64,000 nucleotides of DNA from an uncultured Amphritea sp. (GCF_937127095.1 NZ_CAKZLP010000048.1:40730-104729), one strand, 5' to 3'. Positions 1 to 10,416 are shown, counted from the first letter of the stretch. Translations and numbers: made by a program. Notes: generated by a model from the sequence alone, not told the origin.

Positions 1-1342
1 TACCTGTGATCTGGCGATTATTCTTATCGATGCCCGCCACGGTGTTCAGGTTCAGACCAAGCGTCACAGCTTTATTGTGTCCCTGCTGGGTATCAAACAC
101 ACCATCGTCGCCATCAACAAGATGGACCTGGTGGACTACAGTGAAGCCCGTTACGAAGAGATTAAGCAGGATTACCTCAGTTTCGCCGCCGATCTGGATC
201 TGAAGGATATCCATTTTGTCGCATTATCGGCCCTCAAAGGCGATAACGTCGTCAACCTGAGCGAGAATATGCCGTGGTATAGAGAAGCGCCACTGATGCA
301 GTATCTGGAAACGATTGAGATCGCCAATGACCAGAACTTCGAGCAGCTGCGCTTCCCGGTGCAGTATGTTAACCGCCCTAACCTGGATTTCCGTGGCTAT
401 TGCGGCACACTGGGCTCCGGTGTGGTACGCCCGGGTGATGCGATCACCGTACTGCCATCTGGCAAGAGCAGCCGGGTGAAATCGATTGTCTCGTTTGATG
501 GTGAACTGCAGGAAGCGTTTCCACCGATGGCGGTGACTCTGACACTGGAAGATGAGATCGACATCAGCCGTGGCGATATGATCGTGCACAGCAGTGATAA
601 CACTCAGGTCAGCAACCGCTTTGATGCGATGGTTGTGTGGATGGCCGAACAGCAACTGATCCCCGGCCGTCAATATGATATCAAAATGGCGACTCAAACC
701 GTTGCTGGCGGCATCAGCAGTATTCGTTACTGCGTAGACGTCAACACTCAGCAAGCACACCCGGCGGCAACTCTGAAACTGAATGAGATTGGCCGCTGTG
801 AAATCACCCTCGAGCGCCCGGTTGTGACGGACGATTACCGTTCTCACCACACCACCGGCTCATTTATCATCATTGACCGACTCACTAACATCACCGTGGC
901 GGCCGGTATGATCGCTGCGGATGACGGTGAAAACAATATTGTCAGCGACAATCTGGTGACCACCACCAGCGCTATCAGCAAACAGGACCGGGAGCGTCGT
1001 TTTGGTCAGCAAGCACTGACTCTGGCGATCCGTGGCGGCTCTCAGGAGCAGCGCGATACCCTGCTGTATACTACTGAGCGCCAGTTGTTCAATCAGGGCC
1101 GCGCAGTGGCGGTGCTGAACAACAGCACAGTGACAGCGGAGATCGGCCAGGTGATCAGCCTGTTCAATGAGAATGGCCTGCTGGTGCTCACCGATGCCGC
1201 TACAACAGCGTTGCCTGATGCTGCTCTGATGGTTGATCTGGATGGCGGCAGTGCCGACCTGAGCCTAAACGCTTCAGCACAGCCTGTCGCGGCTCAGGCC
1301 AATGCGATTCTGGAACTGTTACGCGAAAACGGCGCAATCTGA
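1..1342 (+). CDS. cysN: Sulfate adenylyltransferase subunit 1 (CysN), 5' end missing
   Basis: This is the GTPase subunit of ATP sulfurylase, which with CysD activates sulfate to APS in sulfate assimilation. The reading frame is open from base 2 of the window, so the gene starts upstream. About 446 of the usual ~475 residues are present. The first residues ([12 protein letters not shown]) and the G4 GTP-binding motif NKMD (bases 116-127) match the CysN/EF-Tu-like G domain; the P-loop and the DxxGH motif lie off the window. Two beta-barrel domains follow. The protein stops after LLRENGAI, so there is no fused CysC kinase domain. A strong hairpin follows the stop. The internal GTG at 77 is not the real start. 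Confidence 0.95.
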   Translation, partial: TCDLAIILIDARHGVQVQTKRHSFIVSLLGIKHTIVAINKMDLVDYSEARYEEIKQDYLSFAADLDLKDIHFVALSALKGDNVVNLSENMPWYREAPLMQYLETIEIANDQNFEQLRFPVQYVNRPNLDFRGYCGTLGSGVVRPGDAITVLPSGKSSRVKSIVSFDGELQEAFPPMAVTLTLEDEIDISRGDMIVHSSDNTQVSNRFDAMVVWMAEQQLIPGRQYDIKMATQTVAGGISSIRYCVDVNTQQAHPAATLKLNEIGRCEITLERPVVTDDYRSHHTTGSFIIIDRLTNITVAAGMIAADDGENNIVSDNLVTTTSAISKQDRERRFGQQALTLAIRGGSQEQRDTLLYTTERQLFNQGRAVAVLNNSTVTAEIGQVISLFNENGLLVLTDAATTALPDAALMVDLDGGSADLSLNASAQPVAAQANAILELLRENGAI

Positions 1343-1366
1343 TTCTGCGCGATACTAACGACATAC

Positions 1367-1398
1367 TATCCGGGTCTGATTCAGTTCAGACCCGGATA
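1367..1398 (+). terminator. Hairpin terminator after cysN
   Basis: A perfect 13-bp stem (1367-1379 paired with 1386-1398) with a 6-nt loop begins 24 bases after the cysN stop codon. No clear T-run follows, so termination could be partial. It separates cysN from the rnf operon. Confidence 0.6.
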
Positions 1399-1587
1399 AT
1401 CGTTAAAGGCCGGAATTAACCTGTACAGCGGCAAATACAGCTGCTTTTCATGACGCAGGTGCAGAAAAATTGAGACACATCAACCATAAAGCTATACCGG
1501 AAAGTCGCTAAAATCGGTAAACTTTAGAACTTTCTAATTTTAAGGCCGTACCGGTAGCCCGATACCGGTGATGATGTAACGAATCTT

Positions 1588-2169
1588 ATGACTGATTATC
1601 TGCTAATAATTATCAGCACCGTTCTGGTGAACAACTTCGTACTGGTTCAGTTTTTGGGTCTGTGCCCCTTTATGGGCGTGTCCAATAAGCTTGAAACGGC
1701 GATGGGGATGTCACTGGCCACCACGTTTGTGCTCACACTATCGTCAATTTGCAGTTATCTCGTCTACACCTATCTGCTGGAACCACTGGACCTGACCTAC
1801 CTGAAAACCATCTCCTTTATTCTGGTGATTGCGGTCGTTGTGCAGTTCACCGAAATGGTGGTGCGTAAAACCAGCCCGCTGCTCTACAAGTTACTGGGTA
1901 TCTTCCTGCCGCTGATTACAACCAACTGTGCCGTTCTTGGTGTGGCACTGCTGAACATTAAAAAGATGAACGGCTTTGTTGAGTCAATCGCCTATGGTTT
2001 TGGCGCTGCGGTGGGTTTTTCCCTGGCGCTGATTTTGTTTTCCGCCATGCGGGAACGTATCGCCGTTGCTGACGTACCGGTTCCGTTTCAGGGAACCGCG
2101 ATCGGCATGGTGACTGCGGGCCTGATGTCACTCGCCTTCCTCGGTTTTACCGGTCTGGTTCAGTTTTAA
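1588..2169 (+). CDS. rnfA: Rnf electron transport complex subunit A
   Basis: Integral membrane subunit of the Rnf (Rsx) complex, which couples electron flow between NADH and ferredoxin to ion transport, or in enteric bacteria reduces SoxR. It has 193 residues, the normal family length, and about six hydrophobic helices. The motifs [16 protein letters not shown] near the N terminus and [11 protein letters not shown] in the middle are typical; the N-terminal and central Cys residues belong to the membrane-embedded [2Fe-2S] site shared with RnfE. It is the first gene of rnfABCDGE. A leader hairpin is possible just upstream, where the self-complementary ACCGGT occurs at 1550-1555 and 1564-1569. 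The ribosome-binding site is weak. Confidence 0.96.
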   Translation: MTDYLLIIISTVLVNNFVLVQFLGLCPFMGVSNKLETAMGMSLATTFVLTLSSICSYLVYTYLLEPLDLTYLKTISFILVIAVVVQFTEMVVRKTSPLLYKLLGIFLPLITTNCAVLGVALLNIKKMNGFVESIAYGFGAAVGFSLALILFSAMRERIAVADVPVPFQGTAIGMVTAGLMSLAFLGFTGLVQF

Positions 2170-2178
2170 GGAGTTACC

Positions 2179-2778
2179 GTGAGCGCTGTATTAATTGCCG
2201 TGCTGGTATTGTTGGGACTGGGCCTGGTATTCGGTATCCTGCTGGGCTATTCCTCAATCCGCTTTAAAGTCGAAGGCAACCCTCTGGTTGACCAGGTCGA
2301 CTCGCTGCTGCCCCAAACCCAGTGCGGTCAGTGCGGCCATCCGGGCTGTCGTCCCTATGCCGAAGCGATTGTTAACAACGAAGAGGCGATTAACAAGTGC
2401 CCTCCCGGCGGCCAAAGCACCATCGAAGCTCTGGCAGACCTGTTGGATGTCGAAGCAACTCCACTGGATTCCGAGCACGGCGAAGAGCAGATTAAGAAAG
2501 TCGCCTACATCCGCGAAGATGAATGTATCGGCTGCACCAAGTGCATCCAGGCCTGCCCTGTAGACGCGATTCTCGGTGCAGCAAAACAGATGCACACCGT
2601 TATTGTGTCCGAATGTACCGGCTGTGATCTGTGCGTTGAACCCTGCCCTGTTGACTGTATTGATATGTTACCCATCGAACCCACGCTGAACAGCTGGCAG
2701 TGGCCAGTGCCGAAATCGGGCGTAGAACTAATTGCCACCGACCGCCATCCGGGGATCGCTCAGGAGGCAGACGCATGA
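2179..2778 (+). CDS. rnfB: Rnf complex subunit B (iron-sulfur protein)
   Basis: Electron-carrying subunit of the Rnf complex, anchored by one N-terminal helix (about residues 3-24). It starts at GTG 2179 behind an AAGGAG site (2168-2173), 9 bases after rnfA. A four-Cys cluster (Cys49, 52, 57, 74) makes the RnfB/Fes-type [4Fe-4S] domain. Two ferredoxin motifs follow: [12 protein letters not shown] (Cys116, 119, 122, 126) and [12 protein letters not shown] (Cys146, 149, 152, 156). Its 199 residues match the family. The stop codon overlaps the rnfC start (ATGA), which suggests translational coupling. Confidence 0.96.
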   Translation: MSAVLIAVLVLLGLGLVFGILLGYSSIRFKVEGNPLVDQVDSLLPQTQCGQCGHPGCRPYAEAIVNNEEAINKCPPGGQSTIEALADLLDVEATPLDSEHGEEQIKKVAYIREDECIGCTKCIQACPVDAILGAAKQMHTVIVSECTGCDLCVEPCPVDCIDMLPIEPTLNSWQWPVPKSGVELIATDRHPGIAQEADA

Positions 2779-5561
2779 AAAATACGGTCAGAGTGCATGG
2801 TTTTCATGGCGGCATTCACCCTCCGGAAAACAAAAAGCAGTCCACCGGAGCGCCTATTTCTCTGGCGCCGGTTCCTACGCGCATCGTCCTGCCACTGCAA
2901 CAGCATATCGGTTTACCTGCTGACCCTGTCGTCAATGTCGGCGACCGGGTGTTAAAAGGTCAGAAAGTCGCTGAAGCGGTCGGGCGGATAAGCGCGAATA
3001 TTCACTCATCTATCTCCGGGACCGTTGTCGCCATCGAATCGCACCCGGTGCCGCATATGTCCGGTATGGAAGCCGGCTGTCTGATCATCGAATCAGACGG
3101 TAAAGATGAGTGGATCGAACATCAGGGGCTTGAAGACTACACCCGGCTGCCGAAGCCGGCGCTGATCGAGTATATCCGTCAGGCAGGCGTCGCCGGCATG
3201 GGTGGCGCAGGCTTTCCCACCGATGTGAAACTGCATCTGGGTGATGATCATATCGTCAATACACTGATCATCAACGCTGCGGAGTGCGAGCCCTATATCA
3301 CCGCCGATGATATGCTGATGCGCGAACGTGCTGATGAGATTCTTGGCGGTATCGAGATCATCGCACATCTGCTGCAACCACTGCATATCATGGTCGGTAT
3401 CGAAGATAACAAACCACAGGCAATCCGCGCCCTGCATGCAGCGCTGGATAACAGCCCGCTCAACCTGGATATTGTCATCACACCGACGAAGTATCCTTCC
3501 GGTGGTGAAAAACAGCTGATCAAACTGCTCACCGATGTTGAAGTGCCCAGCGGTAAAATTCCGGCGGATGTCGGTATTGTTTGCCAGAACGTCGGCACGA
3601 CGACTGCAATTTACCGCGCGGTTGCCTATGGAGAACCACTGATTTCAAGAGTTGTAACCGTCACCGGGCAGGCTGCTGGCCACAAACAGAATTATGAAGT
3701 GCGCATCGGCACCCGCTTCTGCGATCTGCTGGATCATGCTGACGTCCGACGCGAACAGATGCACCGACTGATTGTCGGCGGCCCGATGATGGGCATCACG
3801 GTTATCAACGAGCAGATTCCGGTTATCAAGACGACCAACTGTCTGATTGCCGGTTCTATTGAGGAGATGCCACCGCAACCACCGGCACAGGCCTGTATTC
3901 GTTGCGGCATGTGTGAACAGGTATGTCCGGTCGAACTGCTGCCACAACAGCTACACTGGTTTGCTAAAGGCAAAGAGTTTGAAAAAGCCCGGCACCACAA
4001 TCTGTTCGACTGTATCGAATGCGGTGCCTGCTCCTATGTCTGTCCGAGTAACATCCCACTGGTGCAGTATTATCGCTTTGCCAAAGCGGAGATTCGTAAA
4101 GAGGATGCTGAGCAGCGCAAAGCTGACCATGCACGAATCCGTTTCGAAGCCCGCTTAGAGCGCCTCGAACGGGACAAGATTGAAAAAGAAGAACGCCGCA
4201 AGCAGCGCGCCATCGAAGCGGCGGCAGCGCAGGCGGCGAAGAAAGATGCGGCCCTGAAAACCAGCGCTGCCCCCACCGCAGCTAGTGCGGCGGATGCCGC
4301 CACAGCGGATCTGAAACAGCTGAAGAGCAATGCTGCAATCGCCCGGACTAAGCTAAAGAAAGCGGAAAAAGCCCTGGCAAATGCGCAAGACAAAGGACTC
4401 GACGGTATCGAGCCACTGCAGGCTACGCTGCAACAGCTGCAGGTAAAAGCAGATCAGGCTGAACAAGCTTATGCCGAAGCTCAGAACACTCCGGTACAGA
4501 GCCAGACAGCACCTGAAACCGATCTGAAACAACTAAAAAACAATGCGGCAATCGCCCGCACCAAGCTGAAAAAAGCTGAAAAACTATTAGCAGCAGCGGA
4601 AGCGAGTGGTGACGGTGATATCAGCTCACTAAGAGCCCAGGTCACAGAGCTGCAGGAAAAAGCCGTCAACGCAGAAAAAGCTTACAAAGACGCGGACAGT
4701 GGTGCAGTCACAGCCGCTGCCGCAGTTGATACGTCTGAACTGGAAGCCGACATCGCGGCGATGCAGGCTAAAGTCGATAAAGCGGAAGGTGCCTGGAAAG
4801 CAGCCGTTGAGTCCGGCAGTCCGGCTGCGGATAAAATGGCCGCCGGTGTAGAAAAACTGAAAGAGAAACTGACCACCCTGCAGGATGAACTGGCTAATGT
4901 GCAGTCCCTGCCTGCAACGACAATCACAACTACAGTCACAACAGCAACCATCAACACCGCTGAACTGGAAGCCGATATCTCTGCGATGCAGGCTAAAGTT
5001 AATAAAGCAGAAAACGCCTGGAAAGCAGCCGTTGAGTCCGACAGTCCGGCTGCGGATAAAATGGCCGCAGGGGTTGATAAGCTGAAAGATAAACTGCAAA
5101 CCCTGCAGGACGAACTGGCACAAGCGAGCGGCGGCCCAGTGACGAAACCGGTAACTGAAACAGATACACCACCCGTTACCGACCTTAAAACGCTGAAACA
5201 GCAGGTGTCCATTATGCGCACCAAGCTGAAGAAGGCTGAAAAGCTGTTGGCAGAGCTACCCGAAGGCGAGGAAGATCCAGCGTTAGTTGCGGATATAGAG
5301 GCGTTAATGCTTCGCCATGATGCGGCCAAAGCCACTCTGGATGCCGCTGAAGCAGAAAAAGCCGCTGCCGCAGCAGCACAGGGTATCGACCTGAAACAGT
5401 TGAAGATAGATGCGGCGATGGCTCGGGCAGCGGTCACCAAAGCGGAGCGGGCGCTCAGTAAAGCTGAAGATGGCAATATACAATCGCTGGAAGAGGAGCT
5501 TCTGGCGGCCCAGGCGCAGGCAGATAAGCTCAACTCGACCCTGGAACGTTTTTCCGAATAG
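2775..5561 (+). CDS. rnfC: Rnf complex subunit C with long repeat-rich C-terminal tail
   Basis: Peripheral subunit that should bind NADH/FMN and pass electrons to RnfB. The start is the ATG at 2775, overlapping the rnfB stop behind CAGGAGG; the protein then begins [16 protein letters not shown] as in known RnfC. The frame is open further upstream, but that part lies inside rnfB. The core has the GMGGAGFPT glycine-rich segment and two [4Fe-4S] motifs, [12 protein letters not shown] (from about residue 374) and [12 protein letters not shown] (about 413). From about residue 510 to the end (928) there are six helical, Ala/Lys/Glu-rich repeats of two kinds, [21 protein letters not shown] and ELEADIxAMQAKVxKAExAWK. 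Escherichia coli RsxC (about 740 residues) has a shorter tail. Confidence 0.95.
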   Translation: MKNTVRVHGFHGGIHPPENKKQSTGAPISLAPVPTRIVLPLQQHIGLPADPVVNVGDRVLKGQKVAEAVGRISANIHSSISGTVVAIESHPVPHMSGMEAGCLIIESDGKDEWIEHQGLEDYTRLPKPALIEYIRQAGVAGMGGAGFPTDVKLHLGDDHIVNTLIINAAECEPYITADDMLMRERADEILGGIEIIAHLLQPLHIMVGIEDNKPQAIRALHAALDNSPLNLDIVITPTKYPSGGEKQLIKLLTDVEVPSGKIPADVGIVCQNVGTTTAIYRAVAYGEPLISRVVTVTGQAAGHKQNYEVRIGTRFCDLLDHADVRREQMHRLIVGGPMMGITVINEQIPVIKTTNCLIAGSIEEMPPQPPAQACIRCGMCEQVCPVELLPQQLHWFAKGKEFEKARHHNLFDCIECGACSYVCPSNIPLVQYYRFAKAEIRKEDAEQRKADHARIRFEARLERLERDKIEKEERRKQRAIEAAAAQAAKKDAALKTSAAPTAASAADAATADLKQLKSNAAIARTKLKKAEKALANAQDKGLDGIEPLQATLQQLQVKADQAEQAYAEAQNTPVQSQTAPETDLKQLKNNAAIARTKLKKAEKLLAAAEASGDGDISSLRAQVTELQEKAVNAEKAYKDADSGAVTAAAAVDTSELEADIAAMQAKVDKAEGAWKAAVESGSPAADKMAAGVEKLKEKLTTLQDELANVQSLPATTITTTVTTATINTAELEADISAMQAKVNKAENAWKAAVESDSPAADKMAAGVDKLKDKLQTLQDELAQASGGPVTKPVTETDTPPVTDLKTLKQQVSIMRTKLKKAEKLLAELPEGEEDPALVADIEALMLRHDAAKATLDAAEAEKAAAAAAQGIDLKQLKIDAAMARAAVTKAERALSKAEDGNIQSLEEELLAAQAQADKLNSTLERFSE
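4736..5119 (+). repeat. Recent 225-bp in-frame duplication inside the rnfC tail
   Basis: Bases 4736-4894 and 4961-5119 are nearly the same sequence, 225 bases (75 codons) apart. Both encode [23 protein letters not shown] followed by [11 protein letters not shown]. The Thr-rich linker between them ([14 protein letters not shown]) is the part that differs. The frame is kept, so the duplication lengthens the coiled tail by one module. Confidence 0.85.
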
Positions 5562-5632
5562 TCGATTAATTATTTTATATAGTCGTTTTTAATAATCCGT
5601 TTACGTAAAAACGGCAGACCAGAGTAAACAGA

Positions 5633-6676
5633 ATGGCACTGATTAGAATCACATCTCCTCACGCACACCGGGCAGGCAGTACCGGCAGCGTGATGCTTAC
5701 TGTGCTGATCGCCACCCTTCCCGGACTGGCGGCAATGACCTTCTTTTTTGGCTGGGGCACGCTGATTCAGGTAATGTGGGGAACCCTACTGGCACTTGGT
5801 CTGGAAGCCGCTATTGTTAAGTTGCGTAAGCGTCCCGTGAGCTTCTATCTGACCGATTACAGTGCAGTAGTTACTGCGGTATTGCTGGGCCTGGCACTAC
5901 CGCCTTTTGCCCCCTGGTGGGTGATGACGGTGGGTATCATCGTCGCTATCGCGATTGCCAAGCAACTCTATGGCGGGATGGGTAACAACCCCTTTAATCC
6001 GGCCATGGTTGCCTACGCCCTGCTGCTGGTCTCATTTCCGGTGCAGATGACCAGTTGGGCTGCCCCTTTTGTGATGACTGGCGAAGGCTGGTCAGTGCTC
6101 TCTATGGGGGATACCCTGAGTGCGATTTTTGGCACTGCCGGGGCCGCTGTTGATGCGCATACTATGGCGACACCGCTGGATGTCATGCGTCACCGGGGAG
6201 GCTTCACCACTGAAGAGATGTGGGTAGAAAATGCCCTGCTGGCCAACGGTATCGGAGCCTGGCATGCGGTGAGTGCGGCCTATTTCATGGGCGGCGTATT
6301 CCTGTTATACAAGAAGATATTCACCTGGCATACCCCAGTTGCGATGCTGGTAAGCCTGACGGTTTTTTCGACGCTATTTTTTCTGTTGATGCCAGACCAG
6401 TATCCCGATCCGTTCTTTCATCTGACCACCGGGGCAACCATGCTGGGCGCGTTCTTTATCGCCACCGACCCGGTTACCTCGGCCACCAGTAACAAGGGCA
6501 AACTCTGGTTCGGCGCGGGCATCGGTCTACTTGTCTTTGTCATCCGCAGCTGGGGTAACTACCCTGATGCGGTTGCCTTTGCTGTATTATTAATGAACCT
6601 CTGCGCTCCGTTTATTGATCAGTACACTCAACCCCGCAGCTACGGCCACGCTAAACCGAACCGGGGGATGAAGTAA
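5633..6676 (+). CDS. rnfD: Rnf complex subunit D
   Basis: Polytopic membrane subunit of Rnf, related to NqrB, that carries a covalently bound FMN and helps form the ion pathway. It has 347 residues with about ten hydrophobic segments. The stretch HTMATPLD around Thr177 fits the flavin-attachment threonine of the RnfD family. GGMGNNPFNPAM and the later TTGATMLGAFFIATDPVTS are also typical. It starts 71 bases after rnfC. Its TAA stop shares one base with the rnfG ATG. Confidence 0.95.
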   Translation: MALIRITSPHAHRAGSTGSVMLTVLIATLPGLAAMTFFFGWGTLIQVMWGTLLALGLEAAIVKLRKRPVSFYLTDYSAVVTAVLLGLALPPFAPWWVMTVGIIVAIAIAKQLYGGMGNNPFNPAMVAYALLLVSFPVQMTSWAAPFVMTGEGWSVLSMGDTLSAIFGTAGAAVDAHTMATPLDVMRHRGGFTTEEMWVENALLANGIGAWHAVSAAYFMGGVFLLYKKIFTWHTPVAMLVSLTVFSTLFFLLMPDQYPDPFFHLTTGATMLGAFFIATDPVTSATSNKGKLWFGAGIGLLVFVIRSWGNYPDAVAFAVLLMNLCAPFIDQYTQPRSYGHAKPNRGMK

Positions 6677-7341
6677 TGGAGATGTTTACTGCTATCCGTA
6701 ACAGCGCTCTGGGGCTAAGTATCTTTGCAGTGATTACCTCCGGTGCCATCGCACTGACGCAGGTATCAACCAAGGCACAGATTGAGGTTAATGAGCGTGA
6801 GGCGCGGGCAAAAGCTCTGTATCAGATTGTGCCTAAAGAGAGCATCGACAATAACCTGCTGGAAGATACCGTCGAGATTAATGCGCAGGCGCTGACCGCC
6901 AGCAATCTGCCGGTTGAAGCGTTTCTGGCCCGCCGTAATGGTCAGGTAGCTACCGTGATCATTCCGGTTACCGCACCCGATGGCTATACCGGCAATATCA
7001 ATATGATCGTCGGCATCAATGCGGATGAGTCGGTTGCCGGTGTCAGAGTTCTGGCCCATAAAGAGACTCCGGGGCTGGGAGATAAAGTCGAGCTGAAAAA
7101 GTCCGACTGGCTACATAACTTTGACGGCCAGCACTATGAAGGGGATGATGATCCCAGCTGGGCAGTGAAAAAGGATGGTGGTCGGTTTGACCAGTTTACC
7201 GGGGCAACCATCACACCACGTGCTGTGGTTAACGCAACTGCCCGGGCTATCCATTATTTCCGGGAACACAAAACCGAGCTACTGGAAAACAGGTCTGACC
7301 TGAACGCCAAACCGGCGGGAGCTAAATACGATGGCGAATGA
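6676..7341 (+). CDS. rnfG: Rnf complex subunit G (FMN-binding)
   Basis: Periplasm-facing Rnf subunit with a covalent FMN, homologous to NqrC. It has one N-terminal membrane helix (about residues 8-28), then an FMN-binding domain with the motif [11 protein letters not shown] near the C terminus, where the second Thr is the expected FMN attachment residue. [10 protein letters not shown] is also conserved in the family. The start overlaps the rnfD stop by one base and the end overlaps the rnfE start by 11 bases, so the operon is tightly coupled. Confidence 0.95.
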   Translation: MEMFTAIRNSALGLSIFAVITSGAIALTQVSTKAQIEVNEREARAKALYQIVPKESIDNNLLEDTVEINAQALTASNLPVEAFLARRNGQVATVIIPVTAPDGYTGNINMIVGINADESVAGVRVLAHKETPGLGDKVELKKSDWLHNFDGQHYEGDDDPSWAVKKDGGRFDQFTGATITPRAVVNATARAIHYFREHKTELLENRSDLNAKPAGAKYDGE

Positions 7342-8047
7342 TTACAGAAAAATCACCCTCGATGGTCTCTGGGACAACAACCCGGCACTGGTGCAGTTAC
7401 TTGGCCTCTGCCCGCTGCTGGCGGTAACCGGTACCGTCGTCAACGCCATGGGACTGGGACTTGCCAGCACCATCGTACTGATGGGCTCAAACCTGAGCAT
7501 TTCGATGTTCCGAAAATTTATCCCGGAGTCCGTTCGGCTGCCCATCTTTGTGATGATTATCGCCTCATTTGTAACCTGTATTGAACTGCTGATGCAGGCA
7601 TTCACCTATGAGCTATACACTATCCTCGGTATTTTTATCCCCCTGATTGTGACCAACTGCGCCATCATGGGCCGGGCCGATGCCTTCGCGATTAAAAACC
7701 CGGTCGGTGCATCCCTGCTGGATGGCGCCATGATGGGGCTCGGCTTCACCCTGGTACTAATGGTGCTGGGCGGCATGCGCGAAATACTTGGCCTCGGCAC
7801 CCTGTTCAGCGATATGCAGCTGCTTTTCGGCCCCAGCGCAGAAAGCTGGAAGATCATTATTTTAGATGATTATGTCGGCTTCCTCTTTGCGATCCTGCCG
7901 CCGGGTGCATTTGTCGGCATGGGATTACTAATTGCTGTCAAAAACATCATCGACAAACGACTGGAACAACGGCGCAAAGCTCCGGCAGCACCGAGCGAAC
8001 CAACCGGCGAGTCTCGGCGCGTGCGGGTAACTGGGAATATTTCCTAA
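7331..8047 (+). CDS. rnfE: Rnf complex subunit E
   Basis: Integral membrane subunit that pairs with RnfA; the two are homologous and inserted in opposite orientation. It has 238 residues and about six hydrophobic helices. [17 protein letters not shown] and [17 protein letters not shown] are hallmark segments with the Cys residues of the shared iron-sulfur site. The polar tail ([16 protein letters not shown]) is a little longer than usual. It is the last rnf gene; nth, the usual next gene, lies about 1.7 kb further on, past an insertion of small genes. Confidence 0.95.
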   Translation: MANDYRKITLDGLWDNNPALVQLLGLCPLLAVTGTVVNAMGLGLASTIVLMGSNLSISMFRKFIPESVRLPIFVMIIASFVTCIELLMQAFTYELYTILGIFIPLIVTNCAIMGRADAFAIKNPVGASLLDGAMMGLGFTLVLMVLGGMREILGLGTLFSDMQLLFGPSAESWKIIILDDYVGFLFAILPPGAFVGMGLLIAVKNIIDKRLEQRRKAPAAPSEPTGESRRVRVTGNIS

Positions 8048-8124
8048 CCCGTACGACTCTCAGGGCTCTCCAGGTTTTGCTGATAGCGAGAACCAATTAT
8101 AGATGTCACCAGATAAAACAGATT

Positions 8125-8147
8125 AAGCGACTTTCCGATCGCTTTTT
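8125..8147 (+). terminator. Likely terminator of the rnf operon
   Basis: A short stem AAGCGA / TCGCTT (8125-8130 with 8139-8144) with an 8-nt loop is followed by T residues, about 80 bases after the rnfE stop. The rest of 8048-8515 is AT-rich. It holds only one doubtful GTG-started minus-strand frame (8238-8444), which I do not call. Confidence 0.5.
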
Positions 8148-8515
8148 CTCTTATTACGTGCAGAGATCCAAAATTAACACCCAAACGCCAGGCATATCTC
8201 TTTTGATTTCAAATAACGCCCTGCTATACCTACAAAACTAAGACATAATTGTACATTTTTTCTGCCGCGAACCCTGTTTAACAACGAATACTGAGCGTAT
8301 CTCCGCCGGGCCTTCCCGTGCTATGATGAAGCGTCCTTCCTGCACATCATCTCTAATCTCTCCTGTGTAGCCTCGGCTAAGTTCGAAAGCTCCATTATCA
8401 TTCTCTATCCGTTTTTCAGGCACAGTCGCAATTATAAACAGCACTCTGATCTGCCTGTTGAAAAGGAGTGGTTGTGGTTGTTCTGTAAATATTCAATATT
8501 TCCTGGAGCACTAAA

Positions 8516-8644
8516 ATGAGCAAAGATAAGAACAGTAAGAAAGAGTCTAAGAAAAAGCCTCTCCTGACACAGAAAGAGAAAAAGGCAGCGAAGCGGGATA
8601 AGGTAGAATCTGTGGGTTTACTGGGTGAGCATCGAAGCCATTAA
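8516..8644 (+). CDS. Small highly basic protein, 42 aa
   Basis: ATG at 8516 opens a 42-codon frame ending at TAA 8644. A Shine-Dalgarno-like TGGAG precedes it (about 8502-8506). The first two thirds are almost all Lys, Glu, Ser and Asp (MSKDKNSKKESKKKPL, then TQKEKKAAKRDK), and the end is ESVGLLGEHRSH. I recall similar short lysine-rich conserved proteins in gammaproteobacteria, but I cannot name a family or function. A nucleic-acid or ribosome link is only a guess from the charge. Confidence 0.5.
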   Translation: MSKDKNSKKESKKKPLLTQKEKKAAKRDKVESVGLLGEHRSH

Positions 8645-8740
8645 AACAGCTAACGATCTATCTTAGTCGCCTGGCCATTAACGCAGTTTACAACCTGCCT
8701 ATGTGATCCAGACAGCCTGATAGATATGGTGAACCTTCTC

Positions 8741-8776
8741 AAAAAAGAAAAGCGACGTTGCGTCGCTTTTCTTGTC
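8741..8776. terminator. Bidirectional terminator
   Basis: A 13-bp perfect stem (8745-8757 with 8761-8773) with a 3-nt loop is flanked by A-rich and T-rich sequence. It can serve both the small plus-strand gene ending at 8644 and the minus-strand gene ending at 8799. Confidence 0.8.
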
Positions 8777-8798
8777 TTAGAGCACCAAAAACTCTGGT

Positions 8799-9080
8799 CT
8801 AAACCGGTTTATTGCCCGGCTTTGCCAGAATCTCCAGATAAAAGGATTCCAGCTGCTGCGCTTCGATCTCAGAGATCTTTTTATTAATCTCAGACAGATG
8901 GATCATTTCACTGGTTGCCTCATCAACCCCGAAACGGCAGTCGAAGTCCCAGAAATCTGCATTTTCCGGCAATGCCTTGTTACGCTCTCTTCTAATATAT
9001 TTCTTAACTTCATGTTTGATAGCGTCAACATGCCGGGGAACAGTGAGCTTTGGGTGCGTTAAGTGAAACGTCTTTTTCAT
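8799..9080 (-). CDS. Conserved hypothetical protein, DUF6172-like
   Basis: It has 93 residues starting MKKTFHLTHPKLTVPRH. The sequence (VKKYIRRERNKALP, then DFWDFDCRFG, then QLESFYLEILAKPGNKP) looks like the small DUF6172 family found in many proteobacteria, whose function is unknown. The assignment is from memory. It is soluble, with no signal peptide or membrane helix. It sits alone on the minus strand between the rnf operon and nth and shares the terminator at 8741-8776. Confidence 0.75.
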   Translation of the reverse strand: MKKTFHLTHPKLTVPRHVDAIKHEVKKYIRRERNKALPENADFWDFDCRFGVDEATSEMIHLSEINKKISEIEAQQLESFYLEILAKPGNKPV

Positions 9081-9174
9081 TGTGATTCCATTAAGGGTGA
9101 CAGGTGCTGGCCAGTGATGACCATATAGCTATAGGTGTCAGGTGAGGATAACGAGACCACCGCGATAAGAGCCG

Positions 9175-9513
9175 CTAGCGGTTCATAAAATCCTCTATAT
9201 AGTGCGCTATTCTCTCACTCAAATGGGCTTCGAAACCATCGAAAGTTCGGCCGAAAAGCTCTATATATCGTGTAGCCTGAGCGTAGCTTATTCTCTTACC
9301 GACAACATTATATTCTATTTCCGGATCTGTTTTACTGTTTCTGGGAATGATATTCCAGCTTATCAGGTCGCTATCCAGCGATTGGATGCTTTGCTGTGCA
9401 AAATCACAAAACGCCACAACCAGCGATCCACCCTCAGGCCCCAGGCAACCCGCTTCAACCCGATAGATTACCAGCAGTTTTTTTTCCTCTGAAAGAGGCA
9501 CACTACTCACCAT
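9175..9513 (-). CDS. Conserved hypothetical protein
   Basis: A soluble protein of about 112 residues. I chose the ATG at 9513 (MVSSVPLSEEKKL) because that start resembles pseudomonad homologues I recall. An in-frame ATG at 9531, with AGGG close upstream, would add six residues (MIWLFY). Features include RVEAGCLGPEGGSLV, FCDFAQQSI, and a C-terminal helical part (YIELFGRTFDGFEAHL). No domain of known function is recognised. It is one of several small genes inserted between rnfE and nth. Confidence 0.65.
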   Translation of the reverse strand: MVSSVPLSEEKKLLVIYRVEAGCLGPEGGSLVVAFCDFAQQSIQSLDSDLISWNIIPRNSKTDPEIEYNVVGKRISYAQATRYIELFGRTFDGFEAHLSERIAHYIEDFMNR

Positions 9514-9783
9514 ATAAAACAGCCATATCATAAAACCCTATAAAAGAGATCCACGTGCTAACGACAGCACGAGCTTTACCTCTGCACGACATCCTCGAAC
9601 TATAGCCTCGTTACCCTGCTGATTACTATAACACCAAAGCGCTATCCGGCAGATTCAACCGGGTTGATTTTATTCTGTTAGCAATCTACTGAAAAGCACA
9701 TTGCTACTGTGCTGATAAGTTGCCCCGATCAACTGTCCCCGCTAACATAGCTCCCCTTAACAGAAATGCTCATCCGGGAAGTT

Positions 9784-10416
9784 ATGAACGCCGCTAAACG
9801 TCACCAGATATTCTCCCGCCTGCGGGAAGCGAACCCCAAACCCGTCACCGAGTTGGAATACAATAATCCGTTTGAACTCCTGGTAGCGGTGACGCTGTCA
9901 GCCCAGGCAACCGATGTTGGGGTGAATAAAGCAACCCGCAAACTGTTCCCGGTAGCGAATACCCCGGAAGCGATCTATGCACTGGGGGTCGATGGCTTAA
10001 AGGCGTATATAAAAACCATCGGCCTCTACAACGCTAAAGCCGAGAATATTATCAAAGCCTGCAGGATGCTGATTGATCTGCATGATTCAGTAGTGCCTGA
10101 TAACCGGGAAGCGCTCGAAGCACTGCCAGGGGTGGGCCGTAAAACCGCAAATGTGGTGTTGAATACCGCCTTTGGCCAGCCAGCCATGGCCGTCGACACG
10201 CACATATTCAGAGTGTCAAACCGAACTAAGATCGCACCCGGGAAGAATGTTCTTGAGGTGGAGAAAAAGCTGATGCGCTTCGTGCCCAGGGAGTTTCTCA
10301 TTGATGCCCACCACTGGCTAATACTTCATGGCCGTTACACCTGCGTTGCCCGTAAGCCCAGATGCGGCTCCTGCCTGATAGAGGACCTGTGTGAGTTTAA
10401 AGATAAAGCAGAATAG
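9784..10416 (+). CDS. nth: Endonuclease III
   Basis: DNA glycosylase/AP lyase of base excision repair that removes oxidised pyrimidines. The 210 residues closely follow E. coli Nth (211). The helix-hairpin-helix LPGVGRKTA carries the catalytic Lys, and the catalytic Asp is in AVDTHIFRV. The C-terminal four-Cys motif (CVARKPRCGSCLIEDLC) binds the [4Fe-4S] cluster. I place the start at ATG 9784 (MNAAKRHQIFSRL), behind GGGAAG, rather than six codons earlier at 9766. In many gammaproteobacteria nth directly follows the rnf genes; here 1.7 kb of small genes intervene. Confidence 0.96.
   Translation: MNAAKRHQIFSRLREANPKPVTELEYNNPFELLVAVTLSAQATDVGVNKATRKLFPVANTPEAIYALGVDGLKAYIKTIGLYNAKAENIIKACRMLIDLHDSVVPDNREALEALPGVGRKTANVVLNTAFGQPAMAVDTHIFRVSNRTKIAPGKNVLEVEKKLMRFVPREFLIDAHHWLILHGRYTCVARKPRCGSCLIEDLCEFKDKAE

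Noticed and set aside
224..850. A 208-codon minus-strand frame over cysN
   Set aside because: Shadow of cysN without a recognisable domain.
4682..5533. A 283-codon minus-strand frame over the rnfC tail
   Set aside because: Ser/Ala-rich translation of the complementary strand of Lys/Ala/Glu repeats; it is a shadow of the coiled-coil repeats.
8238..8444. A 68-codon minus-strand frame in the gap after rnfE
   Set aside because: It would start at GTG without a clear ribosome-binding site and shows no family pattern. It may be a gene remnant, but the evidence is too thin.
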